Shown: piece after piece, positions 5,099-12,996 of the stretch
How the letters are laid out: every line of letters begins with the position of its first letter
Position numbering within the stretch: the stretch's first letter is position 1
Origin: Pseudomonadota bacterium
GTDB taxonomy: Bacteria > Pseudomonadota > Alphaproteobacteria > Caulobacterales > Caulobacteraceae
Length of the DNA stretch: 17,454 nucleotides
Reading direction: 5' to 3'
NCBI GenBank assembly: GCA_023424215.1
Contig: JAFAEC010000036.1
Coordinates: 1-17,454, forward strand
Position numbers and translations under genes: made by a program
Notes under the pieces: generated by a model
What the model was told of the DNA's origin: nothing
Databases searched by the model: none
Seen by the model: the letters and a program-made list of their open reading frames with translations, nothing else

Positions 5099-6538
5099 TC
5101 AGTGCGACGCCGCCTCCGCCGGCCGCATGGCCCGGAAGTCGACGTCCGAGTCCGCGATCAGATACACCAGCCCCGCCCAGGCGGCGACGTTCTGGCTCAG
5201 CTGTTCCGGATCGATCTTGTCCAGGGTGTCGTCGGCGGTGTGGTGCAGGTCGAAATAGCGCGTGCCGTCCTGGTTCAGCCCGAACACCGGCACGCCGGCG
5301 GCGGCCAGCGGCCCGATGTCGGCCCCGCCGTGCAGCTCCGGCTGCGGCGAGGGCAGGACGCCGATCGGATACAGCACGCGCGTCGCGGCCCGGGCGAAGT
5401 CCGAATTCTGCGCCCCCGGCGGAAGGCCCAGGGCGTAGATGCGGTCGGCGCCGAAGTCGCTCTCGCCGGCGATGATGTGCTTCTCCACCGCCGGGCCGAC
5501 GCCGCGCAGATAGGCCCCGCCGCCGTTGCCGGTGTCGGTCGGCTGCGCCACCTCCTCGGAGCCGTACAGCACCACCCGGATGGTCCGCGCCGGGCGCCGG
5601 CCCGATTCAGCGATGGCCCTGGCCGCGGCCAGGGTGATGGCGCCGCCGGCGCCGTCGTCAATGGCCCCGGTGCCGAGGTCCCAGCTGTCCATATGCGAGC
5701 CCAGCACGATGATCTCCTCGGGCCGCGAGGCGCCGGGGATGTCGCCGATGACGTTCTGCGACATCGTCTCATAGGTATGCGCGGTCGATGACAGGCTCAG
5801 CCGCACCGTCTCGCCCATATCGATCAGCCGCGACAGCTGGTCGGCGTCGGGGGCGGACAGCGCGAAGCCCGGCAGCGGCACCACGCCGTCGACGTAGCGG
5901 GTGGTCCCGGTGTGCGCCATCCGGTGCTCGTCCGAGCCGACCGAGCGCATGACGAAGGCCACGGCCCCCTTGTCGGCCGCCGCGCCGGGGCCGGCGCCGC
6001 GGATGCGGGTCAGCGGCCCATAGCCGGCGCCACTGTTGGTCGCGATCAGCTGGCCGGCGTCGACATAGGCGATCTTGCCGGCCAGCGACCCGGCCGGCGC
6101 GGCGTTCAGCGCCTCCAGCGACTCGAAGCGCACCACCTCGGCCTCGATCACGCCGTTGGTGCCCGGCGAGTGGCCCAGCGCGGCGGCCACCAGTCGCTGC
6201 GGACGCGCCCCGACGATGGCCACGCTCTCCTCGCCGCGCTCCCAGCCGACCAGCGGGAACTGTTCGATGCGCACATTCCGGAAGCCGTGGGCGCGCATGT
6301 AGTCGGCCGCCCAGGCCGAGGCGTCCTGCTCCGCCTTGGAGCCCGCCGGCCGCGCCCCGAACCGGGTCGTCAGCTGCGTGACGTAGTCGAGGGCGATGTT
6401 CTCCGCCATCGCCGCGTCCCGAATCCGCTCGGCCCGCTCGATGGTCGCGGCGTCCTGCGCCGCGGCGGGCGCGGCGGCGGTCAGCGCCATGGTCAGGCTC
6501 AGCGCGCTGGCGGCGAAAAGGCGGAAGGTCAGGGACAT
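5099..6538 (-). CDS. Secreted M28-family zinc aminopeptidase
   Basis: A 479-residue exported metallopeptidase. A signal peptide covers residues 1-28 (hydrophobic core, then AAAPAAAQ). A PA-like insert domain lies at about residues 110-250 (SLAGKIAYVDAG, GAVAFVMRSVGSDEHR). The M28 catalytic domain follows, with the di-zinc set H282 and D284 (GSHMDSWD), bridging D294 (GAIDDGAGG), catalytic E328 with E329 (GSEEV), D361 (ESDFGAD) and H432 (LHHTADDT). All key residues are present and length is normal for the plasma glutamate carboxypeptidase-like branch, so it should remove N-terminal or dipeptide residues in the periplasm. The ATG sits behind GGAG that is part of a leader hairpin (6542-6565). Upstream on the same strand is the DUF3297 gene; immediately downstream is tRNA-Leu. 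The substrate is unknown. Confidence 0.95.
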   Translation of the reverse strand: MSLTFRLFAASALSLTMALTAAAPAAAQDAATIERAERIRDAAMAENIALDYVTQLTTRFGARPAGSKAEQDASAWAADYMRAHGFRNVRIEQFPLVGWERGEESVAIVGARPQRLVAAALGHSPGTNGVIEAEVVRFESLEALNAAPAGSLAGKIAYVDAGQLIATNSGAGYGPLTRIRGAGPGAAADKGAVAFVMRSVGSDEHRMAHTGTTRYVDGVVPLPGFALSAPDADQLSRLIDMGETVRLSLSSTAHTYETMSQNVIGDIPGASRPEEIIVLGSHMDSWDLGTGAIDDGAGGAITLAAARAIAESGRRPARTIRVVLYGSEEVAQPTDTGNGGGAYLRGVGPAVEKHIIAGESDFGADRIYALGLPPGAQNSDFARAATRVLYPIGVLPSPQPELHGGADIGPLAAAGVPVFGLNQDGTRYFDLHHTADDTLDKIDPEQLSQNVAAWAGLVYLIADSDVDFRAMRPAEAASH

Positions 6539-6541
6539 CGG

Positions 6542-6565
6542 CGGCTCCGGACTCAGAAGGAGCCG
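6542..6565 (-). promoter_or_regulatory. Leader hairpin covering the M28 peptidase ribosome binding site
   Basis: In the mRNA, CGGCTCC and GGAGCCG form a 7-bp stem with a 10-base loop; GGAG in the 3' arm is the only plausible Shine-Dalgarno sequence, placed about 7 bases before the ATG at 6538. Twenty-eight bases upstream of the ATG the decamer GTCTAGGTTC (6575-6566) occurs; the same decamer lies ahead of the hydrolase gene at 6963-6972 and may be part of both -10 regions. Confidence 0.4.
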
Positions 6566-6637
6566 GAACCTAGACCGCGGATCGGAACCCGCAAAGCGTC
6601 GAGGGCCCGAGTTTCCTCCGCCGCGACATAAGCTGGA

Positions 6638-6877
6638 TCACTCGCCCTTGACGTAGGGCTCCACCGGACCCTGCAGCTTGACGGTCAGCGCCTTGCCACG
6701 ACGGTCGACGCGGTTGCCCACGGCCAACCGGACCCAGCCTTCCGACACGCAGTATTCCTCGACGTTGGTCTTCTCCTCGCCCTTGAAGCGGACGCCGATC
6801 CCCTTGGCCAGGACGTCGGCGTCGTGGAAGGGGCTGTCGGGGTCGACGCAGAGGCGGTCGGGAAGGACGTCGGTCAT
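6638..6877 (-). CDS. DUF3297 family protein
   Basis: A 79-residue soluble protein that is a complete DUF3297 domain, shown by the conserved PDRLCVDPDSPFHDADVLAKGIGVRFKGEEKTNVEEYCVSEGWVRLAVG and a C-terminal GKALTVKLQGPVEPY. The family is widespread in proteobacteria and its biochemical role is not known to me. There is no signal peptide and no metal-binding cluster; one or two cysteines are present (DRLCVD, EEYCVSEG). The Shine-Dalgarno sequence is weak. It lies 99 bases upstream of the M28 peptidase on the same strand and is divergent from the alpha/beta hydrolase at 6995. Neighbourhood gives no strong clue to function. Confidence 0.9.
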   Translation of the reverse strand: MTDVLPDRLCVDPDSPFHDADVLAKGIGVRFKGEEKTNVEEYCVSEGWVRLAVGNRVDRRGKALTVKLQGPVEPYVKGE

Positions 6878-6940
6878 GGCGGAATCTCGCAGGCGAATTC
6901 AGCCGCCGCCTTTAGCCGACCGGGCCGCGCCCTCCAAGGC

Positions 6941-6972
6941 TTGACCTGACGCCGCGTCACCAGTCTAGGTTC
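6941..6972 (+). promoter_or_regulatory. Candidate sigma-70-type promoter for the hydrolase gene
   Basis: TTGACC (6941-6946) is followed after 17 bases by TCTAGG (6964-6969), three of six -10 bases, inside the decamer GTCTAGGTTC that also precedes the M28 gene. It resembles the Caulobacter housekeeping pattern TTGACG / GCTANAWC only partly. The ATG is at 6995 with AGGA at 6983-6986. Confidence 0.45.
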
Positions 6973-6994
6973 GTTTCGAAACAGGACGGACCTC

Positions 6995-7885
6995 ATGACC
7001 GAGCCCGCGCGCGACCTCGAGACCCGCGACTTCACCGCGCCCGCGGGCGACGGCTTCCCGCTGTCGATGCGGCTGGTCGCCCCGCCCGATCCGGTCGGCG
7101 CCGTGCTGGTCAGCTCCGGCACCGGCTTCCCCAAGGGCTTCTACGACCGCTTCGCCCGCCATCTCGCCGGCAAGGGCGCCGCGGTGCTGACCTACGATTT
7201 CCGCGGCATCGCCGGCTCGCGGCCCGACGACCTCGCGGCCATGCAGATGGACTACACCGACTGGGGCCGCCTCGACATGCCCGCCGCGCTCGACGCCCTC
7301 GCCGGGGCCGCGCCGGGCCTGCCGCTCTTCCACGTCGGCCACAGCGTCGGCGGCCACTTCCTCGGCTTCATGCCCAATCACGACCGCATCGTCCGCCACG
7401 CCTTCGTCTCGGTCGGCAGCGGCTGGTGGGGCGCGCACCACCGCTCCTACAACCCGCTCGAGCTGTTCTTCTGGCACGGCTACGGCCCGTACAGCCTGGC
7501 CCGGCGCGGCTACGTGCGCGGCGGCGGCCTGTGGGCCGGGACCGACCTGCCGCGCGGCGTGTTCGAGACCTGGAAACGCTGGTGCCTCAAGCCGGCCTAC
7601 TTCCTCGACGAACTGCAGGACCGTTTGCGGCCGCACCATTTCGACGCCGTCGCCGCCCCGGTCCGCTCGTGGATTTTCATCGACGACCCGATCGCCACCC
7701 CGGCCACCTCCGAGGCGCTGCTGCGCATCTATCCGAACGCGCCGAAGGACATCGTCGTGCGCGCTCCGGCCGACTACGGCGTCCGCCGCATCGGCCACGA
7801 GGGGGCGTTCCGTCGGGGGATGGAGCCGCTCTGGAACGAGATCGCCGACTGGCTGCTTGAACCGGCGTCCGCGCGGCATAGGTAA
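6995..7885 (+). CDS. Alpha/beta hydrolase family protein
   Basis: A 296-residue cytoplasmic alpha/beta hydrolase. The oxyanion strand is VGAVLVSSGTGFPKGFYDRFARHLAGKGAAVLTYDFRG; the nucleophile elbow is GHSVGG with S117; the likely acid is D231 in FIDDPIATP; and the likely histidine is H268 in RIGHEGAFR. The set is complete, so an active serine hydrolase is expected. The sequence looks like the branch of 'predicted alpha/beta hydrolases' of unknown substrate (COG4757-like), with a large aromatic lid (GSGWWGAHHRSYNPLELFFWHGYGPY) at residues 141-166. AGGA eight bases upstream supports the ATG. The aldo/keto reductase follows after 25 bases on the same strand, so the two are probably one transcript. 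The substrate cannot be read from sequence. Confidence 0.9.
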   Translation: MTEPARDLETRDFTAPAGDGFPLSMRLVAPPDPVGAVLVSSGTGFPKGFYDRFARHLAGKGAAVLTYDFRGIAGSRPDDLAAMQMDYTDWGRLDMPAALDALAGAAPGLPLFHVGHSVGGHFLGFMPNHDRIVRHAFVSVGSGWWGAHHRSYNPLELFFWHGYGPYSLARRGYVRGGGLWAGTDLPRGVFETWKRWCLKPAYFLDELQDRLRPHHFDAVAAPVRSWIFIDDPIATPATSEALLRIYPNAPKDIVVRAPADYGVRRIGHEGAFRRGMEPLWNEIADWLLEPASARHR

Positions 7886-7910
7886 GCCGCCCCCCTCCAC
7901 GGAGCCTGCC

Positions 7911-8762
7911 ATGACCGACCAGCCCGCGATCGTCGTCGACGGAAACCGCATTCCCCTGCTCGGCTTCGGCACCTGGATGCTCGCGCCGGCCGACGCCCGC
8001 CGCATGGTCGCCGAGGCCCTGCGCATCGGCTACCGCCACATCGACACGGCCTGGATCTACCGCAACGAAAAGGCCGTCGGCGACGGCATCCGCGACGCGG
8101 TCGAGGCGGGTCATGTCGCCCGCGAGGACGTCTGGCTGACCACCAAGATCTGGGTCGACCACTTCCACCGCGACGCCCTGCTGAAGCAGGCGGAGGAGTC
8201 CGCCGCCAGCCTCGGCTTCAGCCCCGACCTGCTGCTGCTGCACTGGCCCAAGCCGAAGCCCGCGCTGGAGGAGACGATCGGGGCGCTGAACGAGGCGAAG
8301 GGGCGCGGCCTGACCCGCGCCATCGGCCTGTCCAACTTCCCCTCGGCCGAGTTCCGCCGCGCCCAGTCGCTGTCGGCGGCCCGTCTGATCACCAACCAGG
8401 TCGAGTACCACCCCTACCTGAAGCTCTCGTCGTTGAAGGCGACCGCGCGCGAGCTCGGCTCCTCGATCACCGCATGGTCGCCGCTGGCCCAGGGCAAGGT
8501 CGCCGACGACCCGACGCTGCAGGACATCGCCCGCGCCCACGGCAAGACGCCCGGCCAGGTGACGCTGCGCTGGCTGATCCAGCAGGAGGTCATCGCCATT
8601 CCGCGCACGGCGAAGGAGAGCCGCGCCGCCGAGAATTTCGACATCTTCGACTTCCAGCTCTCGGCCGAGGAGATGGATCGCATCCACGCCCTGGCCCGCC
8701 CGGACGGCCGGATCGGCGACTGGATTGATCCCGCCTTCAAATGGGATGAAGAATGGGCGTGA
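7911..8762 (+). CDS. Aldo/keto reductase (DkgA/DkgB-like, AKR5-type)
   Basis: A 283-residue NADPH-dependent carbonyl reductase of the (beta/alpha)8 aldo/keto reductase family. The catalytic tetrad is complete: D45 and Y50 (HIDTAWIYRNE), K79 (TTKIW) and H111 (LLHWP). The cofactor-end motif IPRTAKESRAAENFDIFDF matches the IPKS..R..EN loop that grips the NADPH 2'-phosphate. Other family signatures seen are AIGLSNF, NQVEYHPYL and WSPLAQGK. Length is normal and the sequence most resembles 2,5-diketo-gluconate/methylglyoxal reductases, though substrate assignment within this family is unsafe. The start at ATG 7911 was preferred over an upstream ATG (7857) inside the hydrolase gene; GGAG lies 6 bases ahead. 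Probably co-transcribed with the hydrolase. Confidence 0.95.
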   Translation: MTDQPAIVVDGNRIPLLGFGTWMLAPADARRMVAEALRIGYRHIDTAWIYRNEKAVGDGIRDAVEAGHVAREDVWLTTKIWVDHFHRDALLKQAEESAASLGFSPDLLLLHWPKPKPALEETIGALNEAKGRGLTRAIGLSNFPSAEFRRAQSLSAARLITNQVEYHPYLKLSSLKATARELGSSITAWSPLAQGKVADDPTLQDIARAHGKTPGQVTLRWLIQQEVIAIPRTAKESRAAENFDIFDFQLSAEEMDRIHALARPDGRIGDWIDPAFKWDEEWA

Positions 8763-8784
8763 AGCCCGGCGGCTGAACCGGGCT
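8763..8784 (+). repeat. Hairpin after the aldo/keto reductase gene
   Basis: AGCCCGG (8763-8769) and CCGGGCT (8778-8784) form a 7-bp stem with an 8-base loop directly after the stop codon. There is no T-tract and the next gene begins 19 bases later, so it may attenuate or stabilise the message and is probably not a full terminator. Confidence 0.4.
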
Positions 8785-8802
8785 CGCACGGAGGCGACGC
8801 TC

Positions 8803-9051
8803 ATGGGTTCGGTGCTGGGATTTCCCGGCGTCGATCCGTCCGACGCGGCGGTCGGCGCAAGGCTGAGGCGATGGCGCGAGCAGCGCGGCATGTCGGTCGA
8901 CGACCTCGCCCGCCTGATGGACATCTCGCCCGAGGAAGAGCGCCGCGCCGAGGCCGGGCGCGCCCATCTCGACAGCGCCTCGATCGGCGCCGCCACGGCC
9001 GCCCTGCGCCTGCCCCTCTGGGCCCTGGTCTCGGACACCCGCGCCTACTGA
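8803..9051 (+). CDS. Small XRE-type helix-turn-helix protein
   Basis: An 82-residue protein with one Cro/CI-type helix-turn-helix domain at about residues 17-65: VGARLRRWREQRGMSVDDLARLMDISPEEERRAEAGRAHLDSASIGAATAALRLPLWALV. The pattern of RRWREQRGMSVDDLA followed by an E.G turn is typical of XRE regulators. No sensor or dimerisation domain is attached. GGAGG (8790-8794) eight bases ahead of ATG 8803 fixes the start; an in-frame ATG at 8725 lies inside the reductase gene and is unlikely. It sits between the reductase and ubiD on the same strand, so it may control this small cluster, but no operator is evident. The family call is good; target genes are unknown. Confidence 0.82.
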   Translation: MGSVLGFPGVDPSDAAVGARLRRWREQRGMSVDDLARLMDISPEEERRAEAGRAHLDSASIGAATAALRLPLWALVSDTRAY

Positions 9052-9093
9052 TCGCAGGTGACAGCCGGCGCGGGCCCGCCTAAGCCTCGCCGC

Positions 9094-10620
9094 ATGGCCT
9101 ACAAGTCCCTGCGCGATTTCATCGCCCTGCTCGAAGCCGAAGGCGAACTGGTCCGCGTCACCGAACCGGTTTCCACCCATCTTGAGATGACCGAGATCCA
9201 GACCCGCTTGCTGCGCAACGGCGGCCCGGCGGTGCTGTTCGAGAAGCCGGTCATGCCCGACGGCTCGATCAGCCCGATCCCCTGCCTCGCCAACCTGTTC
9301 GGCACGGTCAAGCGCGTCGCCATGGGCGTGACCCTCGAGAAGAAGGCCCGCACCACCGCCGCCGAACTGCGCGAGGTCGGCGAGCTGCTCGCCTTCCTGC
9401 GCAACCCGACCCCGCCGCGCGGCTTCGGCGACGCCATGGAGATGCTGCCGCTGGCCCAGACGGTGATGTCGATGCGGCCGAAGGTGGTGAAATCGGCCCC
9501 CGTCCAGCAGGTCGTGCTCAAGGGCGACGACATCGACCTGACGCGCCTCCCGGTTCAGGGCTGCTGGCCCGGCGAGCCGGCCCCGCTGATCACCTGGGGC
9601 CTCGTCGTCACCAAGGGCCCGTCCGACGCCCGCGAGGACGACTTCAACCTCGGCATCTACCGCATGCAGGTGCTGGGCAAGGACCGCGCCATCATGCGCT
9701 GGCTGGCCCACCGCGGCGGGGCCCAGCACTACGCCCGCCACAAGAAGAAGAGCACCGGGCCCCTGCCCTGCGCCGTCGTCCTCGGCGCCGATCCGGGGAC
9801 CATCCTCGCCGCCGTCACCCCGGTGCCCGACACCCTCAGCGAATACCAGTTCGCCGGCCTGCTGCGCGGCGCCAAGGCCGAGCTGGTCCCCTGCAAGACC
9901 GTGCCTCTGATGGTCCCGGCCCAGGCCGAGATCGTGCTGGAGGGCCACGTCCTGCTCGACGAGCATGCCCCGGAGGGCCCCTATGGCGACCACACCGGCT
10001 ACTACAATTCGGTCGAGACCTTCCCGGTCTTCCAGGTGTCGGCGATCACCATGCGCCGCGACCCGATCTACCTGACCACCTTCACCGGCCGCCCGCCGGA
10101 CGAGCCCTCGGTGCTGGGCGAGGCGCTGAACGAGGTCTTCATCCCCCTGCTGCAGCAGCAATTTCCCGAGATCGTCGACTTCTGGCTGCCGCCCGAGGGC
10201 TGCAGCTACCGCATCGCCGTGGTGTCGATGAAGAAGGCCTACCCCGGCCACGCCAAGCGGGTGATGCTCGGCGTCTGGAGCTACCTGCGCCAGTTCATGT
10301 ACACCAAGTGGGTCATCGTCGTGGACGACGACATCGACGCTCGCGACTGGAAAGACGTGATGTGGGCCATCTCCACCAAGATGGACCCGGCCCGCGACAT
10401 CACCGTCATCGAGAACACCCCGATCGACTACCTCGACTTCGCCAGCCCCGAGAGCGGTCTCGGCTCCAAGATCGGCCTCGACGCCACCGACAAATGGCCG
10501 CCCGAGACGAAGCGCGAATGGGGCGAGGAAATCCGCATGGATGCGGAGGTGGTCGAGCGGGTCAGCGAGATCTGGGACCGGCTGGGGCTGCCGGGCGACG
10601 GATCGCCGATCTGGAAATAG
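9094..10620 (+). CDS. ubiD: UbiD-family prenylated-FMN decarboxylase
   Basis: A 508-residue enzyme of the UbiD family, which decarboxylates aromatic or unsaturated acids using prenylated FMN; the housekeeping member removes the carboxyl group of 3-polyprenyl-4-hydroxybenzoate in ubiquinone synthesis. Recognised by YKSLRDFIALLEAEGELVRV, the NLGIYRMQVLGKDRAIMRW cofactor/metal segment (from about residue 185), HRGGAQHYARH, and the acidic catalytic loop APEGPYGDHTGYYN with E294 and D299. The C-terminal KWVIVVDDDIDARDWKDVMWAISTKMDPARDITVIENTPIDYLDFASPESGLGSKIGLDAT is characteristic of UbiD proper. ATG 9094 gives the family start; no clear Shine-Dalgarno sequence precedes it, and GTG 9058 is a weaker alternative. 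No ubiX (prFMN synthase) is in the window. The specific symbol rests on similarity to ubiquinone-pathway members. Confidence 0.93.
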   Translation: MAYKSLRDFIALLEAEGELVRVTEPVSTHLEMTEIQTRLLRNGGPAVLFEKPVMPDGSISPIPCLANLFGTVKRVAMGVTLEKKARTTAAELREVGELLAFLRNPTPPRGFGDAMEMLPLAQTVMSMRPKVVKSAPVQQVVLKGDDIDLTRLPVQGCWPGEPAPLITWGLVVTKGPSDAREDDFNLGIYRMQVLGKDRAIMRWLAHRGGAQHYARHKKKSTGPLPCAVVLGADPGTILAAVTPVPDTLSEYQFAGLLRGAKAELVPCKTVPLMVPAQAEIVLEGHVLLDEHAPEGPYGDHTGYYNSVETFPVFQVSAITMRRDPIYLTTFTGRPPDEPSVLGEALNEVFIPLLQQQFPEIVDFWLPPEGCSYRIAVVSMKKAYPGHAKRVMLGVWSYLRQFMYTKWVIVVDDDIDARDWKDVMWAISTKMDPARDITVIENTPIDYLDFASPESGLGSKIGLDATDKWPPETKREWGEEIRMDAEVVERVSEIWDRLGLPGDGSPIWK

Positions 10621-10661
10621 CGCTTCCGGCCGGGCAACGGGAACTTCTGCGAAATGTGGCC

Positions 10662-10693
10662 GAAAAGCGCTTTTCAAATGGCGAAAGGATAAT
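10662..10693 (+). promoter_or_regulatory. Candidate promoter with palindrome in place of the -35 element
   Basis: GAAAAGCGCTTTTC (10662-10675) is a perfect 14-bp palindrome. Twelve bases further on lies GATAAT (10688-10693), a five-of-six match to the -10 consensus. A normal -35 hexamer is missing and the palindrome occupies its place, as expected of an activator- or repressor-bound promoter. It would serve the small periplasmic protein whose ATG is at 10732. The region 10621-10731 holds no gene. Confidence 0.45.
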
Positions 10694-10731
10694 AGTCTCG
10701 CGCCCGTTCTAGTTCTCCGGAGACTGCCCCG

Positions 10732-11061
10732 ATGAAGCGTACCCTCGTCGCCGTTATCGCCCTGGCCATGGCCGCCCCCGCCGTCAGCATTCCGGCGACC
10801 GCCGACGCCCAGGTGCTCACGGGGCGCGGCGCGCGGCAGGCCCCGCGGCGGCCCGCGATCACCGAGGCCGAGCTGAACCGGCTCTACGACGCCGAGGACG
10901 AGGTGATGGAGCTCGACGGCCGCATCGCCGACATCCAGGCGGCGGGCCAGGCCGCCGGCGGCCTGACCGAGGCGCAGCAGCGCGAAATCACGACCCTGAC
11001 CCGCCAGCGCAACGCCGCCCAGAGCACGGTCGACCGGCTGGAGCGCAAGCGGAACCGCTGA
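10732..11061 (+). CDS. Small exported coiled-coil protein of unknown function
   Basis: A 109-residue protein that I do not recognise as a named family. A signal peptide covers residues 1-26 (MKRTLVAVIALAMAAPAVS, then ATADAQ with a likely cut after ADA). The mature part has a basic proline-rich linker (RGARQAPRRPAI) and a charged helical stretch (about residues 43-109) with heptad-like spacing, LYDAEDEVMELDGRIADIQAAGQ and LTRQRNAAQSTVDRLERKRNR, consistent with a periplasmic coiled coil. It starts after GGAG at 10719-10722 and has its own promoter candidate with a palindrome at 10662-10693. The secreted M14 peptidase follows after 59 bases on the same strand. The export signal is clear; the role is not. 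Confidence 0.78.
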   Translation: MKRTLVAVIALAMAAPAVSIPATADAQVLTGRGARQAPRRPAITEAELNRLYDAEDEVMELDGRIADIQAAGQAAGGLTEAQQREITTLTRQRNAAQSTVDRLERKRNR

Positions 11062-11120
11062 TCCCGTCGCGGCCGGCGAACGGCTTGCCCCCGGCGGCGG
11101 ATTGGCCGAGGAGAAGCGTC

Positions 11121-12950
11121 ATGCGCCTCCTCCCGCTCCTTGTCGCCGCCGCCGTCCTGTCGCCGAGTCACGCCATGTCCCAGACCCCGTCCCTTCCCAA
11201 CGCCGCGCCGTGGGACCAGCCCTTCCTGCCGCCCGCGCCGGCCTGGGACGGGGCCAGCCGCGCACTGCTGCGCGACGCCTCCGATCCGTGGGTCACGCCG
11301 TTCGAGGCCGATCCCGCGCATGACTTCAGCCCGACCTACGCCGACACCCGCGCGTGGTTTGACCGGCTCGACGCCGCCTCGGAGCTGATCCGCATCGAAC
11401 AGTTCGGCGTCTCGCCCGAAGGTCGGCCGATCTACGCCGTCGTCGCCTCGAAGGACGGGGCGACGTTCGATCCGGCCAAGCCGGTGCTGCTGGCCCAGGC
11501 CGGCATCCACCCCGGCGAGATCGACGGCAAGGACGCGGGCATGATGCTGCTCCGCGACATCGCCTTCTACGGCAAGGACGAGCTGCTCGACCGGGTCAAC
11601 CTGATCCTGATCCCGATCCTGTCGGTCGACGGCCACGAGCGCGCCTCGGCCTATGCCCGTCCCAACCAGCGCGGGCCGCGCATCCAGGGCTGGCGCAACA
11701 CCGCGACCAACCAGAACCTCAACCGCGACTACCTCAAGCTCGACCAGGTCGAGATGCGGGCGGTGCGCGGCCTGATCCTTAAGTACCGGCCCGACCTGTA
11801 CGTGGACATCCACGTCACCGACGGCATGGATTACCAGTACGACGTAACCTACGGATACAACGGCGAAAACGGAATCTGGTCGCGTTCGCCGGCGATCGCG
11901 CGCTGGCTCGACGCGGCCTTCAAGCCGGCGATGAACGCCTCGCTCGAGGCGCAGGGCCACATCCCCGGCGAACTGGTCTTCGGCGTCGACGATTCCGATC
12001 CCCGCGCCGGCCTCTCGGACGGCGGTCTGGGCGAGCGCTTCTCCAACGGCTGGGGCTCGGCCGCCCACGTGCCGACCATCCTGATCGAGAACCACAGCCT
12101 CAAGCCGCACGAGCAGCGCGTCCTCGGGACCTACGTCTTCCTCGAACAGGCGATGCGTCTGCTGGCCGGTCACGGCGCGGACCTGCGCGCCGCCATCTCC
12201 GCGGACAGCGCCCTGCGTCCGGCGGAAATTCCCGCAAACTTCGTCGCCGAGGACGAGCCGACGACCACCCGCGCCTTCAAGGGCATCCGCTACGAGATGT
12301 ACGACAGCCCCGCCTCGGGCCGTCAGGAGATCCGCTGGCTGGGCGAGCCCGACCCGGAGCTGTGGCAGATGCCCTTCTACGGCTCCCGCCCGACCCTGAC
12401 TTTGCGCCGGCCGGAGGCCTACTGGGTCCCCGCCCACCGCTCGGACGTCATCGAGCGTCTGCGGGCCCACGGGGTGACGATGGAGGTGCTCGACGCGCCG
12501 CGCACCGTGCCGGTCGAGATGCTTCGCCTCGAGGATCCGCGACTCGCCAGCCGCGCCAACGAGGGCCACGTCCAGGTCAGCCTCGCCTCGGTCACGCCGG
12601 AGCGCCGCGACTGGACCTTCCAGCCCGGCTCCGCTCGCGTGCCGACGGACCAGCCGCTCGGCGACATCGTCGTTCTGCTGCTGGAGCCGCAGTCGTCCGA
12701 GAGCCTGTTCGCCTGGGGGATGTTCCCCGAGGTTCTCAGCCGCGTCGAATACATCGAGGGCTACGCCATCGCCCCCCTGGCCGAGCGCATGCTCGCCGCC
12801 GATCCGGCCCTCAAGGCCGAGTTCGAGGCGAAGCTGGCCGCCGAGCCGGAGTTCGCCGCCGACGGCGACGCCCGGCTGCAGTGGTTCTACGAGCGCACGC
12901 CCTTCTACGACGAGCGCTACCGGCTCTATCCGATCGCCCGGGAGAACTGA
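11121..12950 (+). CDS. Secreted M14-family zinc carboxypeptidase
   Basis: A 609-residue exported metallopeptidase. A signal peptide spans about residues 1-20 (MRLLPLLVAAAVLSPSHAMSQ). The M14 domain (about residues 70-350) shows the zinc set H130-x-x-E133 in GIHPGEIDGKDAG and H231 in VDIHVTDG, with the catalytic glutamate E323 in ILIENHSL. NLNRDYLKLDQVEMRAV gives the substrate-carboxylate-binding NxNRD region. About 250 residues after the peptidase domain have no family I can name. In-frame alternatives start earlier, but ATG 11121 has GAGGAG seven bases upstream and gives a clean signal peptide. It should trim C-terminal residues of peptides in the periplasm or outside. Neighbours are the small coiled-coil exported protein upstream and pmbA downstream (46-base gap). 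Substrate is unknown. Confidence 0.93.
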   Translation: MRLLPLLVAAAVLSPSHAMSQTPSLPNAAPWDQPFLPPAPAWDGASRALLRDASDPWVTPFEADPAHDFSPTYADTRAWFDRLDAASELIRIEQFGVSPEGRPIYAVVASKDGATFDPAKPVLLAQAGIHPGEIDGKDAGMMLLRDIAFYGKDELLDRVNLILIPILSVDGHERASAYARPNQRGPRIQGWRNTATNQNLNRDYLKLDQVEMRAVRGLILKYRPDLYVDIHVTDGMDYQYDVTYGYNGENGIWSRSPAIARWLDAAFKPAMNASLEAQGHIPGELVFGVDDSDPRAGLSDGGLGERFSNGWGSAAHVPTILIENHSLKPHEQRVLGTYVFLEQAMRLLAGHGADLRAAISADSALRPAEIPANFVAEDEPTTTRAFKGIRYEMYDSPASGRQEIRWLGEPDPELWQMPFYGSRPTLTLRRPEAYWVPAHRSDVIERLRAHGVTMEVLDAPRTVPVEMLRLEDPRLASRANEGHVQVSLASVTPERRDWTFQPGSARVPTDQPLGDIVVLLLEPQSSESLFAWGMFPEVLSRVEYIEGYAIAPLAERMLAADPALKAEFEAKLAAEPEFAADGDARLQWFYERTPFYDERYRLYPIAREN

Positions 12951-12996
12951 GCGGGGCGGCGGTTGCGCCGAGGGAAGCGCCCGGCCATATCGGGGC

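Noticed and set aside
8725..8740. TTGATCCCGCCTTCAA as an FNR/FixK box
   Set aside because: The spacer is 8 rather than 6 bases and the sequence lies inside the aldo/keto reductase coding region.
9058..9093. GTG start extending UbiD by 12 residues
   Set aside because: The added residues (MTAGAGPPKPRR) are not UbiD-like, and neither start has a Shine-Dalgarno sequence; the ATG at 9094 gives the usual family start.
10706..10715. GTTCTAGTTC, resembling an alphaproteobacterial LexA site
   Set aside because: The LexA consensus needs GTTC-N7-GTTC; here the two GTTC units are only two bases apart.
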